This document shows, one piece after another, positions 55,112 to 64,000 of a stretch of DNA of 64,000 nucleotides. Every line of letters begins with the position of its first letter. Position 1 is the first letter of the stretch. The stretch spans positions 62,001-126,000 of the forward strand of contig CAWBMS010000015.1 of the NCBI GenBank assembly GCA_963790045.1, given 5' to 3'. Origin of the DNA: DATKMP01 sp963790045 (GTDB lineage Bacteria > Bacteroidota > Ignavibacteria > UBA10030). The translations under genes were made by a program, and so were the position numbers. A model generated the notes under the pieces. That model ran no database searches, was not told where the DNA came from, and was given only the letters and a program-made list of their open reading frames with translations.

Positions 55112-56668
55112 CTACTCCGGTCGAAACTGCGAAAATTGCAGCCGCTCCCCAAGCTTTACCATCTCCAATTGTTCCACCACATGTTTTGCAACGGGAGCCG
55201 AGACCTTTAAAAATGTTTTGGGATACACACCGATCCAGACGATGAATAAAATAATGGGTAACAGAACAGCAATCTCTCGTTTATTAATATCCATCAATGG
55301 ATGACCATTGTAGGAACCGTTCGGATGCACAGAACCGAACATCACGCGCTGATACATCCACAGCATATACACCGCAGAGAAAATAACGCCCAAGCCCGCA
55401 GCGGCGGCAAAGAATTTCGAATCGAGAAATACGGATTTAAATGCGCCGAGCATAATGAGAAACTCCCCGATGAATCCGTTCAGTCCCGGCAATCCGATCG
55501 ATGAAAATGAAACAATCATAAAGAACGTCGCAAAGACCGGCATCAATTTCGCAACGCCGCCATACTCAGCAATCAAACGCGTGTGCGTGCGGTCGTAAAT
55601 CATTCCGACCAATAAAAAGAGCGCGCCCGTCGATAACCCGTGGTTGATCATTTGAATGATCGCTCCCTGCATTCCTTCTTCCGTCATCGAAAATATTCCG
55701 AGCACAACAAAGCCCAGATGTGAGACAGAAGAATATGCAACGAGCTTCTTCATATCGGTCTGCACCATCGCAACTAATGCGCCGTACACGATGCCGATTA
55801 CTGCAAGCATACAAACATACGGTGCAAGTTGTATCGAAGCATCGGCAAAGAGCGGAAGATTGAACCGGATAAAACCGTAGGTTCCCATTTTCAGCAAAAC
55901 ACCGGCAAGGATGACACTGCCTGCCGTCGGTGCTTCCACGTGCGCATCCGGCAACCACGTATGCAGTGGCCACAGCGGCACTTTGATTGCAAAACTTAAT
56001 CCGAATGCAAGAAACATCCAGAACTGCATCGTTGCCGGAATGGATGGAGCAAGACGATAGAGTTCGATGAGATTGGTGGTAAAATGTCCACCGGGCAATG
56101 TAGAAGCAAAATAGCCGAGCGAAAGAATTGCCACAAGCATCAACAAACTGCCAAAGAGTGTGTACAGGAAAAACTTCACCGCTGCATAAATACGATTCGG
56201 CCCGCCCCAGATGCCGATGATAAAGTACATCGGTATCAGCATCGCTTCCCAGAAAATATAGAACAGGAATAAATCTAACGATGAAAATACGCCGATCATT
56301 CCGACTTCGAGGAACAACAGCATTGCGATATAACCCTTGATATCTTTCGTGACGGAATTCCATGTTCCCAGCAATGCAAGCGGCGTAAGGAATGTCGTCA
56401 GTAAAATCAACAGCATAGACATTCCATCAATGCCAATATCGTAACCGATATTCAATGTGGAAATCCAATCGAGATGTTCATGAAATTGAAATCCCGAAAG
56501 CGCTGAATTGAATCCGGCAAACAATAAAAGCGAAACGGCAAAGGTTGTTCCCATTCCAATGAAACCGACAAGCTTTATTGCTTTGACCGATTCCGTTCGA
56601 ATCAATAACACGGCAACCGCAAAGACAAGCGGCAAGAAAATCGTTATGGAAAGCAAATGTGGAATCAT
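55112..56668 (-). CDS. nuoM: NADH-quinone oxidoreductase subunit M
   Basis: A 518-residue proton-pumping subunit. 'MLLFLEVGMIGVFSSLDLFLFYIFWEAMLIPMYFIIG' (parts: 'FYIFWEAMLIPMYFIIG') carries the essential Glu, 'LAFGLSFAIKVPLWPLHTWLPDAHVEAPTAGSV' (parts: 'FAIKVPLWPLHTWLPDAHV') the TM7 Lys, and 'KKLVAYSSVSHLGFVVLG' is subunit M specific. The gene starts 16 bases after nuoL and is followed by the NhaD-type antiporter. Confidence 0.96.
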   Translation of the reverse strand: MIPHLLSITIFLPLVFAVAVLLIRTESVKAIKLVGFIGMGTTFAVSLLLFAGFNSALSGFQFHEHLDWISTLNIGYDIGIDGMSMLLILLTTFLTPLALLGTWNSVTKDIKGYIAMLLFLEVGMIGVFSSLDLFLFYIFWEAMLIPMYFIIGIWGGPNRIYAAVKFFLYTLFGSLLMLVAILSLGYFASTLPGGHFTTNLIELYRLAPSIPATMQFWMFLAFGLSFAIKVPLWPLHTWLPDAHVEAPTAGSVILAGVLLKMGTYGFIRFNLPLFADASIQLAPYVCMLAVIGIVYGALVAMVQTDMKKLVAYSSVSHLGFVVLGIFSMTEEGMQGAIIQMINHGLSTGALFLLVGMIYDRTHTRLIAEYGGVAKLMPVFATFFMIVSFSSIGLPGLNGFIGEFLIMLGAFKSVFLDSKFFAAAAGLGVIFSAVYMLWMYQRVMFGSVHPNGSYNGHPLMDINKREIAVLLPIILFIVWIGVYPKTFLKVSAPVAKHVVEQLEMVKLGERLQFSQFRPE

Positions 56669-56684
56669 CTTGAATTATTTTTCA

Positions 56685-58628
56685 TCACGAATGAAACAAA
56701 ATCCAGGCAAGCACAGCAACGATGCCGCCAACAAAAATGACAGCGTAAAATTGAACTACGCCGGTTTGAACTTTACGAAAAGTCTGCGAGAAATAATTAA
56801 TCACGCGGGCAGCCCCATTCACTACACCGTCAATCACATTGACATCGATGCCCTTCCACAAAATTTTCTCCGACCCTTTGAGAATGGGATTGACAACTGC
56901 GGCATCGTAAAGTTCATCGATTTTATATTTGTTCAACAGCAACCCATACAGTGCTTGATATTTTTTCTTGAAGGATTCGGCAAGATCGATTCGCTCAAGA
57001 TAAATTTTTCTTGCTGCCCAGATACCGGCAACAGCAACGGCAACCGAAACAATCATTAAAAGAATTTCTACCCAATCGAAACCACGCTCACTTAGCAATA
57101 ATTTTTCCTGTGCCGGAGCAAAGACCGGATCAAGCCAGTGTTCGATGCCACTCCAATGCGGAATGCCGATCAATCCGCCAACGACAGAAAGAATGGCAAG
57201 AACAATCAATGGAATGGTCATGCTTTTTGGTGCTTCGTGCGGAAGATGTTCGTGTCCGTCTTTTTTGGTCGAGAAGCGCGGCGTACCTTCAAACGTTAGC
57301 ACGACAAGACGAAACATGTAAAATGCTGTGAGCAAGGCGCCGAACAATCCGACGAGCCAGAGTACCCATGAACCACGCTCGCTGCTGAATGCTTTCCACA
57401 AAATTTCATCCTTACTAAAGAAACCTGCAAACGGCGGAATACCGGATATGGCAATGGCACCGACAAGAAATGTCCAGTATGTGATCGGTAAATATTTTTT
57501 TAAGCCGCCCATTTTCTGAATATCCTGTTCATCGTGCATCGAATGGATCACTGCGCCGGAACCAAGGAAGAGCAGCGCTTTAAAAAATGCATGCGTCATC
57601 AAATGAAAGATGCCAGCAGAGAACGCTGCAACACCCATCGCCAAAAACATGTATCCAAGCTGGCTGATGGTGGAATACGCCAGAACTTTTTTAATATCGT
57701 TTTGCACCAGTCCGATGGTTGCAGCAAAAATCGCCGTCAGAGCGCCGATAACAGCAACGACTTCCATCGAAAATGGTGCAAGCGCATACAACACGGAACA
57801 ACGCGCCACCATATATACACCCGCGGTCACCATCGTAGCAGCGTGAATGAGCGCACTTACCGGCGTGGGACCTGCCATCGCATCCGGCAACCAGACATAC
57901 AATGGAATTTGCGCGGACTTTCCTGTTGCACCAAGGAACAACAATAATGTCATAATTGTAATCGTCAAGTTCCCCACCTGCAAATTCGACGCACCGCTGA
58001 AGACCGTATCGAAATTCAAACTGCCGAATGTCTGGAAGATCAAAAACATGCCGAGCAAAAACCCGAAGTCGCCGATGCGATTCACGATGAACGCCTTCTT
58101 CGCCGCATCACCGGTAAATTTCTTCTCGTACCAGAATCCGATCAGCAAATACGAACACAATCCAACGCCTTCCCAGCCAAGAAACATCAGCAAAAAGTTA
58201 TCGGCAAGAATCAGATTCAGCATAGCAAAGATAAAGAGATTGAGGTACGTAAAGAATCGCCAGAATCCTTTATCGCCATGCATATAGCCGATGGAATAAA
58301 TGTGAATGAGAAATCCAACACCGGTTACAATTAACGCCATCAAAATCGAAAGCTGATCGATTTGATACGCAATGGAAACATTCAGAGCTGATGGGCTATC
58401 CGTAAATGTCGAAAGCCATGTGAACACTTCAACAGTTTGCTTGCGTTGAATTTCTGGCGCGCCAAGCATTTGAATGAACATTGCTGATGATAGCAGAAAC
58501 GAAAATCCGACCGTTGCACTTCCAATCGTACCGATGAGTATTTCATTTTTCAAGCGCGAGCCGAACAATCCCAGAAATAAAAATCCGATCAGCGGAAACA
58601 GAACAATATATGGCACATACAAAAACAT
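56685..58628 (-). CDS. nuoL: NADH-quinone oxidoreductase subunit L
   Basis: A 647-residue subunit, the distal antiporter-like protein of complex I. 'LFLGWEGVGLCSYLLIGFWY' carries the TM5 Glu; 'GATGKSAQIPLYVWLPDAMAGPTPVSALIHAATMVTAGVY' (parts: 'GKSAQIPLYVWLPDAMAG' and 'HAATMVTAGVYMVARC') carries TM7 Lys and TM8 His; 'KKVLAYSTISQLGYMFLAMG' follows. The C-terminal part includes the long lateral helix and final membrane anchor. The gene is of normal length and lies 14 bases after nuoK. Confidence 0.97.
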   Translation of the reverse strand: MFLYVPYIVLFPLIGFLFLGLFGSRLKNEILIGTIGSATVGFSFLLSSAMFIQMLGAPEIQRKQTVEVFTWLSTFTDSPSALNVSIAYQIDQLSILMALIVTGVGFLIHIYSIGYMHGDKGFWRFFTYLNLFIFAMLNLILADNFLLMFLGWEGVGLCSYLLIGFWYEKKFTGDAAKKAFIVNRIGDFGFLLGMFLIFQTFGSLNFDTVFSGASNLQVGNLTITIMTLLLFLGATGKSAQIPLYVWLPDAMAGPTPVSALIHAATMVTAGVYMVARCSVLYALAPFSMEVVAVIGALTAIFAATIGLVQNDIKKVLAYSTISQLGYMFLAMGVAAFSAGIFHLMTHAFFKALLFLGSGAVIHSMHDEQDIQKMGGLKKYLPITYWTFLVGAIAISGIPPFAGFFSKDEILWKAFSSERGSWVLWLVGLFGALLTAFYMFRLVVLTFEGTPRFSTKKDGHEHLPHEAPKSMTIPLIVLAILSVVGGLIGIPHWSGIEHWLDPVFAPAQEKLLLSERGFDWVEILLMIVSVAVAVAGIWAARKIYLERIDLAESFKKKYQALYGLLLNKYKIDELYDAAVVNPILKGSEKILWKGIDVNVIDGVVNGAARVINYFSQTFRKVQTGVVQFYAVIFVGGIVAVLAWILFHS

Positions 58629-58642
58629 CTTCTAATCGATCT

Positions 58643-58945
58643 TCACCATTTCAAAATATTGATCTCATCGAGATTCAGTGTTTGTTTGCGGCGGAACAAT
58701 GCAATCACAATCGCCAACCCGACGGCAGCTTCTGCAGCAGCAACCGTCATCACGAAAAAGACGAATATCTGTCCTGTAACATTTCCAAGAAATGCGGAAA
58801 ATGTTACGAGCGAAAGATTGACAGAGTTCAGCATCAACTCTATTGACATAAAAACGATAATGGCATTGCGCCGCGCGACAACGCCAAACACGCCGATGAT
58901 AAACATTGCCGCACTGAGAATAAGATATGATTGCATAGAAACCAT
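58643..58945 (-). CDS. nuoK: NADH-quinone oxidoreductase subunit K
   Basis: A 100-residue, three-helix subunit. The two conserved channel glutamates are Glu36 in 'VFMSIELMLNSVNL' and Glu72 in 'AAAEAAVGLAI'. It starts directly at the end of nuoJ and is followed by nuoL. Confidence 0.96.
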   Translation of the reverse strand: MVSMQSYLILSAAMFIIGVFGVVARRNAIIVFMSIELMLNSVNLSLVTFSAFLGNVTGQIFVFFVMTVAAAEAAVGLAIVIALFRRKQTLNLDEINILKW

Positions 58946-59455
58946 TTACTCGAACTTCTTTTTTGCTAACACAACCGCGCCGATAATCGCGGCAGTTAAT
59001 AACAGCGATGTGATTTCAAACGGAAACAAAAATTTTGTGAACAATTGGCTGCCGACATATTCTACCGTTCCGATGTTTGTCGCCTTGATGGCATCGAACG
59101 GATATTGCTGCCCTTGCATCATAAAAACGTATATCAACTCCATCAACACACCGAAACTTAATCCAGCCGCAACAACTTTTTTCCATGAAAGCGCATCGCG
59201 CAAACGCCGTTCATCGCCAAGGTTCAACAGCATAATCACGAACACGAACAGCACCATAATCGCACCCGCATACACAAGAATTTGAATGACGGCAATAAAT
59301 TGCGCATGCAAGGTGAGATATAAACCGGAAAGACAAAAGAAATTGACGATAAGCCACAGAGCGGAAACAATGGGATTGCGCCGTGTAACCACCAACAACG
59401 CGGACACAACACCGACAACAGCAAATATATCAAACAGTATCAATTCCAAATTCAT
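58946..59455 (-). CDS. nuoJ: NADH-quinone oxidoreductase subunit J
   Basis: A 169-residue membrane subunit with five helices. 'NPIVSALWLIVNFFCLSGLYL' and 'AVIQILVYAGAIMVLFVFVIMLL' (parts: 'QILVYAGAIMVLFVFVIML') hold the pi-bulge region of TM3. It is the first complex I gene in the window; nuoA-I are not upstream, where an ABC exporter and asnS lie. Confidence 0.94.
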   Translation of the reverse strand: MNLELILFDIFAVVGVVSALLVVTRRNPIVSALWLIVNFFCLSGLYLTLHAQFIAVIQILVYAGAIMVLFVFVIMLLNLGDERRLRDALSWKKVVAAGLSFGVLMELIYVFMMQGQQYPFDAIKATNIGTVEYVGSQLFTKFLFPFEITSLLLTAAIIGAVVLAKKKFE

Positions 59456-59494
59456 TCTTTCCTACCACCAGCCATTCTAACACAAACTCTTCTT

Positions 59495-60742
59495 TCAAGA
59501 TTCCCGAATCCAGCGGAATAATTCTCCAAGCGATGGACGTTTGCCGTATGATAAAATTGCCAGACGAAATATTTTTCCGGCAACCCACATCATTCCGAGC
59601 ATCGAGAGCGTTAAAATGGCAAGCGTAGAAAGAATTTCCCACGGCGCCGGCATTTGAATCGGAATACGCATTGCCATTAATGATGGCGTTAAAAAGGGAA
59701 TGAACGATAAAACTTTTACAATAGTAGAATCCGGATGCTGCAGTGCAACTATCATAAACCCGATAGGAATAATCATAATCATACTGACGTACGATGTAAT
59801 TTGCTGCGCTTCCTGCTCCGTGTTTGCCGGCGCACCGACGGTAACAAAGATAGCTGCGTAAAAAACATATCCCAACAGTGCATAAATAATTGTGAGAATC
59901 ATGTTTTCTGGAATGAAAATTGGCGCATTTGTCTTTAACGACACGGCAATACCGATCAACAGATAGACAAGCATTTGCAATATGCCCAAGCCGCTGAGCC
60001 CGAATATTTTTCCCGCCATCAAATCGCGCGCAGAACATGAAGATAAGAGCACTTCTATGACGCGATTGGATTTTTCCTCCACCACACTTCGCACCAACAA
60101 TTGTCCCGATGTCAAAACCATGAACATAATCATCAGCAAGTTGATGTACGCTCCTGCAAATGTTTCTACAAAACCCGATTCTTTTTCCTCGCCGTTATTG
60201 GAGAGCTTGATCGACTTTACATCCACATTTGCTTGAAGCTTGTGAATAAGCGATGTATCCACTCCGCTTGAAAGAAAGCGATGCTCAACGATAACCTGTT
60301 CAAGCGTGTGAGAAAAACGTTCTTGAATTTTCATGTTACCGATATTTTTTGCGCGATACTCAACGTTGCCGCTATCGAAGACGGTTGCCGGAATAACAAA
60401 GAATCCCTCCACCCCGCCGGAAGCGACTAATTGATTGGCATGCTCTTTCATCGTCTCTATCGGTTTATCCTCCGTCAAATTCCGTAGAATATAGTTCGGT
60501 TGATTATGAACGATACGATATGCGTGCGATAATTTTGCATCGAGCGGATTCAGCAACTGATGTGTTTGATCGATGATACCGATGGTTGTCGGCGAATCAT
60601 CTTCTTGCAATGCAAACAGTGTGGGAAGAAATGCGATTGCCAGAATAATGATCGGCATCAAAACCAACGAAATGATGAATGCTTTCGATTTTACTTTTTC
60701 GCCGAATTCCCATGCGGCAACTTCAAATATTTTGTTTTTCAT
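59495..60742 (-). CDS. ABC-2 type transporter permease (NatB-like)
   Basis: A 415-residue permease with one N-terminal helix ('AFIISLVLMPIIILAIAFLPTLF'; here 'LVLMPIIILAIAFLPTLF'), a large extracytoplasmic domain (about residues 45-190), and about five C-terminal helices including 'YINLLMIMFMVLTSGQLLVRS' (here 'LLMIMFMVLTSGQLLV') and 'EEKSNRVIEVLLSSCSARDLM' (here 'KSNRVIEVLLSS'). This is the NatB/YhaP layout of sodium or peptide exporters. Its ATG overlaps the ATPase stop (ATGA). Confidence 0.87.
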   Translation of the reverse strand: MKNKIFEVAAWEFGEKVKSKAFIISLVLMPIIILAIAFLPTLFALQEDDSPTTIGIIDQTHQLLNPLDAKLSHAYRIVHNQPNYILRNLTEDKPIETMKEHANQLVASGGVEGFFVIPATVFDSGNVEYRAKNIGNMKIQERFSHTLEQVIVEHRFLSSGVDTSLIHKLQANVDVKSIKLSNNGEEKESGFVETFAGAYINLLMIMFMVLTSGQLLVRSVVEEKSNRVIEVLLSSCSARDLMAGKIFGLSGLGILQMLVYLLIGIAVSLKTNAPIFIPENMILTIIYALLGYVFYAAIFVTVGAPANTEQEAQQITSYVSMIMIIPIGFMIVALQHPDSTIVKVLSFIPFLTPSLMAMRIPIQMPAPWEILSTLAILTLSMLGMMWVAGKIFRLAILSYGKRPSLGELFRWIRES

Positions 60743-61917
60743 CTCTGCTCTCCCTGCCGCTGTTTTGCGAGCAATTCTTTTTCCACGTTTTTCTTAGTCA
60801 TCAGCCAACGAACGGTATTGGCAATCGTGCCAACAAAAATGATTCCCGGTGCAATCCACATCGGATGAGGAATGGAAAGATTGTAGATGACAAATCCCGC
60901 GGTGAAGACCGCAAACATGACGACCGACCGCACCAATCGTTTTACACGCGGATCTTGATCAACCTGTTCCGCTAAACGTTCGTTGCGCGATGTCGGAATC
61001 GGCTGCGACGATGCCTGAATAATTTTTTCCGGCCCGCCAACCACATTGATGAAGATGGAATTCAATGACGGTTCGACAATCTCAAATTTGTGCACAGCAA
61101 GTTTGCCGGCGAACTGCTGAAATAATTCATTGCAGCGCGCGATGTCTGTTAATTCCAACTCGGCATAATTTTGATAGACGTCGGCGCGCTGAACGAGTGG
61201 AAGCGTTTTGAGAAACTCTCCGTTGCCTTCAAACTCTAAATGCACGGAGTTGGTGCCGTGTTGTTTTTTGATATTGGAAAGAGAACCGTTCAACACCGGC
61301 TTGCCTTTATTGATGAGACAAATGTTGTCGCACATTTTTTCAACTTGATCCATTTGATGCGTGGAAAAAATAATGGCGACATTTTTTTGCCGAAGTTCCA
61401 TCAACACATCTTTGAGTAAAACCTGATTCACCGGATCGAGGCCGGAGAACGGTTCATCCAAAATAACTAACTGTGGACGATGCACAAGAGAAATAATCAA
61501 CTGAATCTTTTGTTGATTGCCTTTGGAAAGCTCTTCGATCTTTCGGTGCGCATCCTGCTTCAACCCAAATCGTTCTAACCAATATAAAATCTGCGGCCGT
61601 GCTTCTTTGGGTTTCAGTCCTTTTAATCCCGCAAAATATAAAATCGTATTGATGATTTTACTCTTACGATACAAGCCGCGTTCTTCGGGCAAATACCCGA
61701 CGATATTCCATGTCGCTTGAGTGAAGGGCTTCCCATCAAACGTAATTTGACCTGCATCCGGTTCGATAATGTTGAGCACTGTGCGAATCGTGGTGGTCTT
61801 TCCCGCTCCGTTGGGACCGAGTAAGCCAAACAACTCGCCGCGCTTCACTTCCAATGAAACGCCGTTGACCGCAACAACCGAATCAAATTCTTTTCGAAGA
61901 TTCGTAACTTTTAACAC
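60739..61917 (-). CDS. ABC transporter ATPase (NatA-like) with C-terminal two-helix membrane domain
   Basis: A 392-residue ATPase. Walker A 'GLLGPNGAGKTT' at 31-42, signature 'ELSKGNQQKIQL' in place of LSGGQ as in NatA relatives, Walker B 'QLVILDEPFSGLDP', and H-loop 'IFSTHQMDQVEK'. After a DUF4162-like region (to about residue 300) the protein carries an extra C-terminal segment: 'ERLAEQVDQDPRVKRLVRS' and two hydrophobic helices ('VVMFAVFTAGFVIYNLSI', 'WIAPGIIFVGTIANTVRWL'). This resembles the 2TM domain usually found as a separate small protein. It starts 21 bases after asnS. Confidence 0.88.
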   Translation of the reverse strand: MLKVTNLRKEFDSVVAVNGVSLEVKRGELFGLLGPNGAGKTTTIRTVLNIIEPDAGQITFDGKPFTQATWNIVGYLPEERGLYRKSKIINTILYFAGLKGLKPKEARPQILYWLERFGLKQDAHRKIEELSKGNQQKIQLIISLVHRPQLVILDEPFSGLDPVNQVLLKDVLMELRQKNVAIIFSTHQMDQVEKMCDNICLINKGKPVLNGSLSNIKKQHGTNSVHLEFEGNGEFLKTLPLVQRADVYQNYAELELTDIARCNELFQQFAGKLAVHKFEIVEPSLNSIFINVVGGPEKIIQASSQPIPTSRNERLAEQVDQDPRVKRLVRSVVMFAVFTAGFVIYNLSIPHPMWIAPGIIFVGTIANTVRWLMTKKNVEKELLAKQRQGEQR

Positions 61918-61938
61918 TATACCTCCTTATGTTTTTTC

Positions 61939-63238
61939 TTATGGCGTCAATCGATAAATCATTCGCGGGAACGGAATGGTTTCGCGCACGTGTTCTAATC
62001 CGCAAATCCAACCGACAGTGCGCTCGACGCCAAGCCCGAAGCCCGCATGAGGCACAGAATCCAAATCGCCGCAAATCTAAATACCATTCAAACGCTTCCT
62101 GCGGCAAATCATGTTCCTTAATACGCGCGAGCAGCACATCTAAATCATCTTCGCGCTGGCTGCCGCCGATAATTTCTCCGTACCCTTCTGGCGCAAGCAC
62201 ATCCACGGCTAGTGCGAGTTTGGGATTTTCCGGATCGCGTTTCATGTAAAATGCTTTCACTTCCGATGGATACCGATGCACCATGACGGGGCGATCAAAT
62301 TGTTCGGACACAACGGTTTCATCTGTTCCACCCAGATCGTTGCCCCATTCAAATGGCAAACCTTTGTCGTGCAAAATCTTTACCGCTTCATCATAACTAA
62401 TTCGCGGCAGCGGCTTCTTGACGTTTTGCAATTTGGTAATGTCGCGTTCCAATATTTTTAATTCCGGCAGACAATCTTTTAAAACATTTTGCACGATGTA
62501 CTCTAAAAAATCTTCCGCCAGATCCATATCGTCGTTCAAATCGTTGAATGCCACTTCCGGTTCCACCATCCAGAATTCCGTCAAATGTCTTCGCGTCTTG
62601 GATTTCTCTGCGCGGAACGTGGGGCCGAAGCAATAAATTTTCCCGAACGCCATCGCCGCCGCTTCGCCGTATAATTGTCCCGATTGAGATAAATATGCTT
62701 TGCCAAGATCAAAATAATCCGTGCCAAACAAGGTTGAAGTTCCTTCGCACGCTGCGGGCGTTAAAATAGGAGAATCGATAAGCGTGAATCCTCTTCCGTC
62801 AAAAAAATCCCGAATGGATTTGATGATGCGATGCCGCACGCGCATAATAGCATGCTGTCGCGATGAGCGCAGCCATAAATGCCGCCGGTCGGCAAGAAAT
62901 TCCACGCCATGTTCTTTCGGTGTGATCGGATACTCGTGTGCAATGTGAAATATTTTTGGAATGGAAATGACATCCAATTCCACGCCGCTTGGCGCGCGAT
63001 CGTCTTTCCGTACTTTGCCAATAACCGATAATGAAGACTCCTGCGTCAACTTTTCAAAGTCCTCGATGCAACTATCGGGCACCAGCCCTTTCACCAACAC
63101 CCCTTGGATGATTCCTGTGCCGTCACGCAGCAAAAGAAATTTTACTTTGCCGCTCGAACGTTTATTATACACCCAGCCGTGAAGCTGGACTTCTTCTCCG
63201 ATATGATTACTTAATTCCGATATATAAATTCTTGACAT
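61939..63238 (-). CDS. asnS: Asparaginyl-tRNA synthetase (frame broken by one base)
   Basis: Class IIb aminoacyl-tRNA synthetase charging tRNA-Asn. N-terminal OB-fold: 'EVQLHGWVYNKRSSGKVKFLLLRDG' (here 'VQLHGWVYNKRSSGKVKF'). Motif 2: 'CFGPTFRAEKSKTRRHLTEF'. The 'VMVHRYPSEVKAFYMKRDPE' block separates AsnRS from AspRS. Motif 3 lies past the break: removing one T near 62058-62059 gives 'LRRFGSVPHAGFGLGVERTV' and 'PFPRMIYRLTP' with the stop at 61939, for about 433 residues. As written, the frame runs on with unrelated residues into the next gene. Confidence 0.93.
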
Positions 63239-63446
63239 ACAAACTCTTTCAAAATATTGTTAGGAATATAGCGAACTAATGAGAGAGGTTCAAACGAAAT
63301 GATGGAAGAGGAGAAACAACCTTTTCTGCGCTCTTCGCGTACATCTCTGCGCCCCTTGCGGTTAATCATCTCAGGATTTAACCGCAAAGAACGCTAAGCA
63401 CGCCTAAAAGACGGTAGATAAAAAAATCTGATGCGCGCAGAGAAAA
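63239..63446. repeat. Intergenic region with a perfect 10-bp palindrome
   Basis: TTGCGGTTAA at 63356-63365 pairs exactly with TTAACCGCAA at 63378-63387 around a 12-base loop, within a GC-mixed stretch (CTCTGCGCCCCTTGCGG, then CGCAAAGAACGC). This looks like a dispersed repeat. No gene is supported in these 208 bases; the asnS promoter is probably at 63240-63300. Confidence 0.5.
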
Positions 63447-64000
63447 TTATAATTTCACAATAAGACTGATTGATGAAAAATTTGTACCATCGAGTGGATT
63501 ATCATCCATTGCATGATATTTACAATAATCGTAACGGATATCAAAATGACGGTGGAGCAGTGCCACCAATGCCGGTTCGGGAACATGAAAGTCTTCTAAA
63601 AATTTAAATATTCCAGATGCACGAATGCCGATACCGCTTGTTGTTATAATCATGTTTCCTGTATTCTGAAATGAACCGCCTCTAAAATAAATAACTTCTC
63701 CTAACCCAAATTGCCATCCTTGTGCAAGTTCTGTTACCGCATACGTTATACCGTTTTCAGTTTGTGTGGTTTGTTTCCCGCCGATAATATTTTTAAAGAA
63801 ATTAATATCACCAAAACCACCGCGGTAATATGAAGTTCCTAATGTATCTGAATGTCCAACAAGAAGACTGCTCGATTCTCTCGACCAAGTTATGGTAAGA
63901 AGTTTATGATTCGTGGGAGCATATTTAATACCGAGATCGATCGTTGTCCCTACAGTGATCGTTCGTGGAAGCGCATCTGCTTGCGCAATATATGTCATTT
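63447..64000 (-). CDS. Outer-membrane beta-barrel-like protein, C-terminal part
   Basis: Open on the minus strand from the window edge to a stop at 63447, at least 183 codons; the N-terminus lies outside. The sequence has alternating strand-like segments ('TITVGTTIDLGIKYAPTNHK', 'QFGLGEVIYFRGGSFQNTG', 'IITTSGIGIRASGIFKFL') and ends in 'SISLIVKL', a strand finishing with a hydrophobic residue. The 'GLGE-IYFRGG' feature recalls the PorV/PorQ family linked to T9SS in this lineage, but the match is by eye only. Confidence 0.5.
   Translation of the reverse strand, partial: MTYIAQADALPRTITVGTTIDLGIKYAPTNHKLLTITWSRESSSLLVGHSDTLGTSYYRGGFGDINFFKNIIGGKQTTQTENGITYAVTELAQGWQFGLGEVIYFRGGSFQNTGNMIITTSGIGIRASGIFKFLEDFHVPEPALVALLHRHFDIRYDYCKYHAMDDNPLDGTNFSSISLIVKL

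Overview
The window looks like chromosomal DNA of a Bacteroidota/Chlorobi-group bacterium, most probably near Ignavibacteria or Kapabacteria. The evidence is a secreted glycosidase with a type IX secretion (T9SS) C-terminal sorting domain, a type 2 IPP isomerase, the NADH-linked PyrD/PyrK pair, a eukaryote-like 6-pyruvoyl-tetrahydropterin synthase, beta-propeller and TPR lipoproteins, and moderate GC. The placement is inferred from gene content only. Most of the window is ordinary core metabolism on the minus strand, broken by accessory islands at about 10.9-14.9 kb, 27.5-32.6 kb and 46.7-47.0 kb.

Layout. 0-7.2 kb (minus): propeller protein, ribH, a PHP phosphoesterase and a Crp/Fnr regulator, then an isoprenoid/PTS run (fni, prenyl diphosphate synthase, HPr, enzyme I). 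7.4-10.9 kb (plus): sugar nucleotidyltransferase, metK, ahcY, closed by a strong terminator. 10.9-14.9 kb: an ORF of exactly twenty 21-bp units coding a hydrophobic heptad, two copies of a palindrome-headed repeat bracketing a GyrI-like gene, a BglII-like restriction-modification pair and a pyrimidine-dimer glycosylase. 14.9-24.4 kb (minus): rho, folC, pyrD-pyrK, a TPR lipoprotein, a pterin operon (GTP cyclohydrolase I, PTPS, sepiapterin-reductase-like SDR) and two peroxiredoxins. 24.5-28.9 kb: two tRNA-Ser genes, a small STAS-like protein, an M13 metallopeptidase, tRNA-Arg beside a broken gene, dispersed palindromic repeats and a DUF3795 protein. 29.1-32.5 kb: ECF sigma/membrane-protein pair, then a GH30 glycosidase flanked by relics of one protein family. 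32.6-46.7 kb: two complete RND efflux systems either side of an MsrA-MsrB fusion. 46.7-50.5 kb: a pectate-lyase relic, then an arylacetate-CoA ligase/ACT/aminotransferase group. 50.7-63.2 kb (minus): asnS, an ABC exporter, the membrane arm of complex I (nuoJKLM, an NhaD-type antiporter, nuoN) and NAD(P)HX repair. The window ends inside an outer-membrane protein gene.

A pervasive feature is single-base indels that break reading frames in otherwise well-conserved genes, including metK, asnS, rho and ptsI. I count about 18, and most are repaired by adding or removing one base. This density in housekeeping genes points to read or assembly error rather than gene decay. I therefore annotate each such locus as one gene spanning both frames and give the position of the suspected indel.

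The most interesting biology I see: a compact candidate tetrahydrobiopterin operon; the 20-unit heptad-repeat ORF with synonymous drift in one frame only; an Na+/H+ antiporter gene inside the nuo operon between nuoM and nuoN; a candidate mobile cassette carrying a GyrI-like protein; and several families of structured intergenic repeats.
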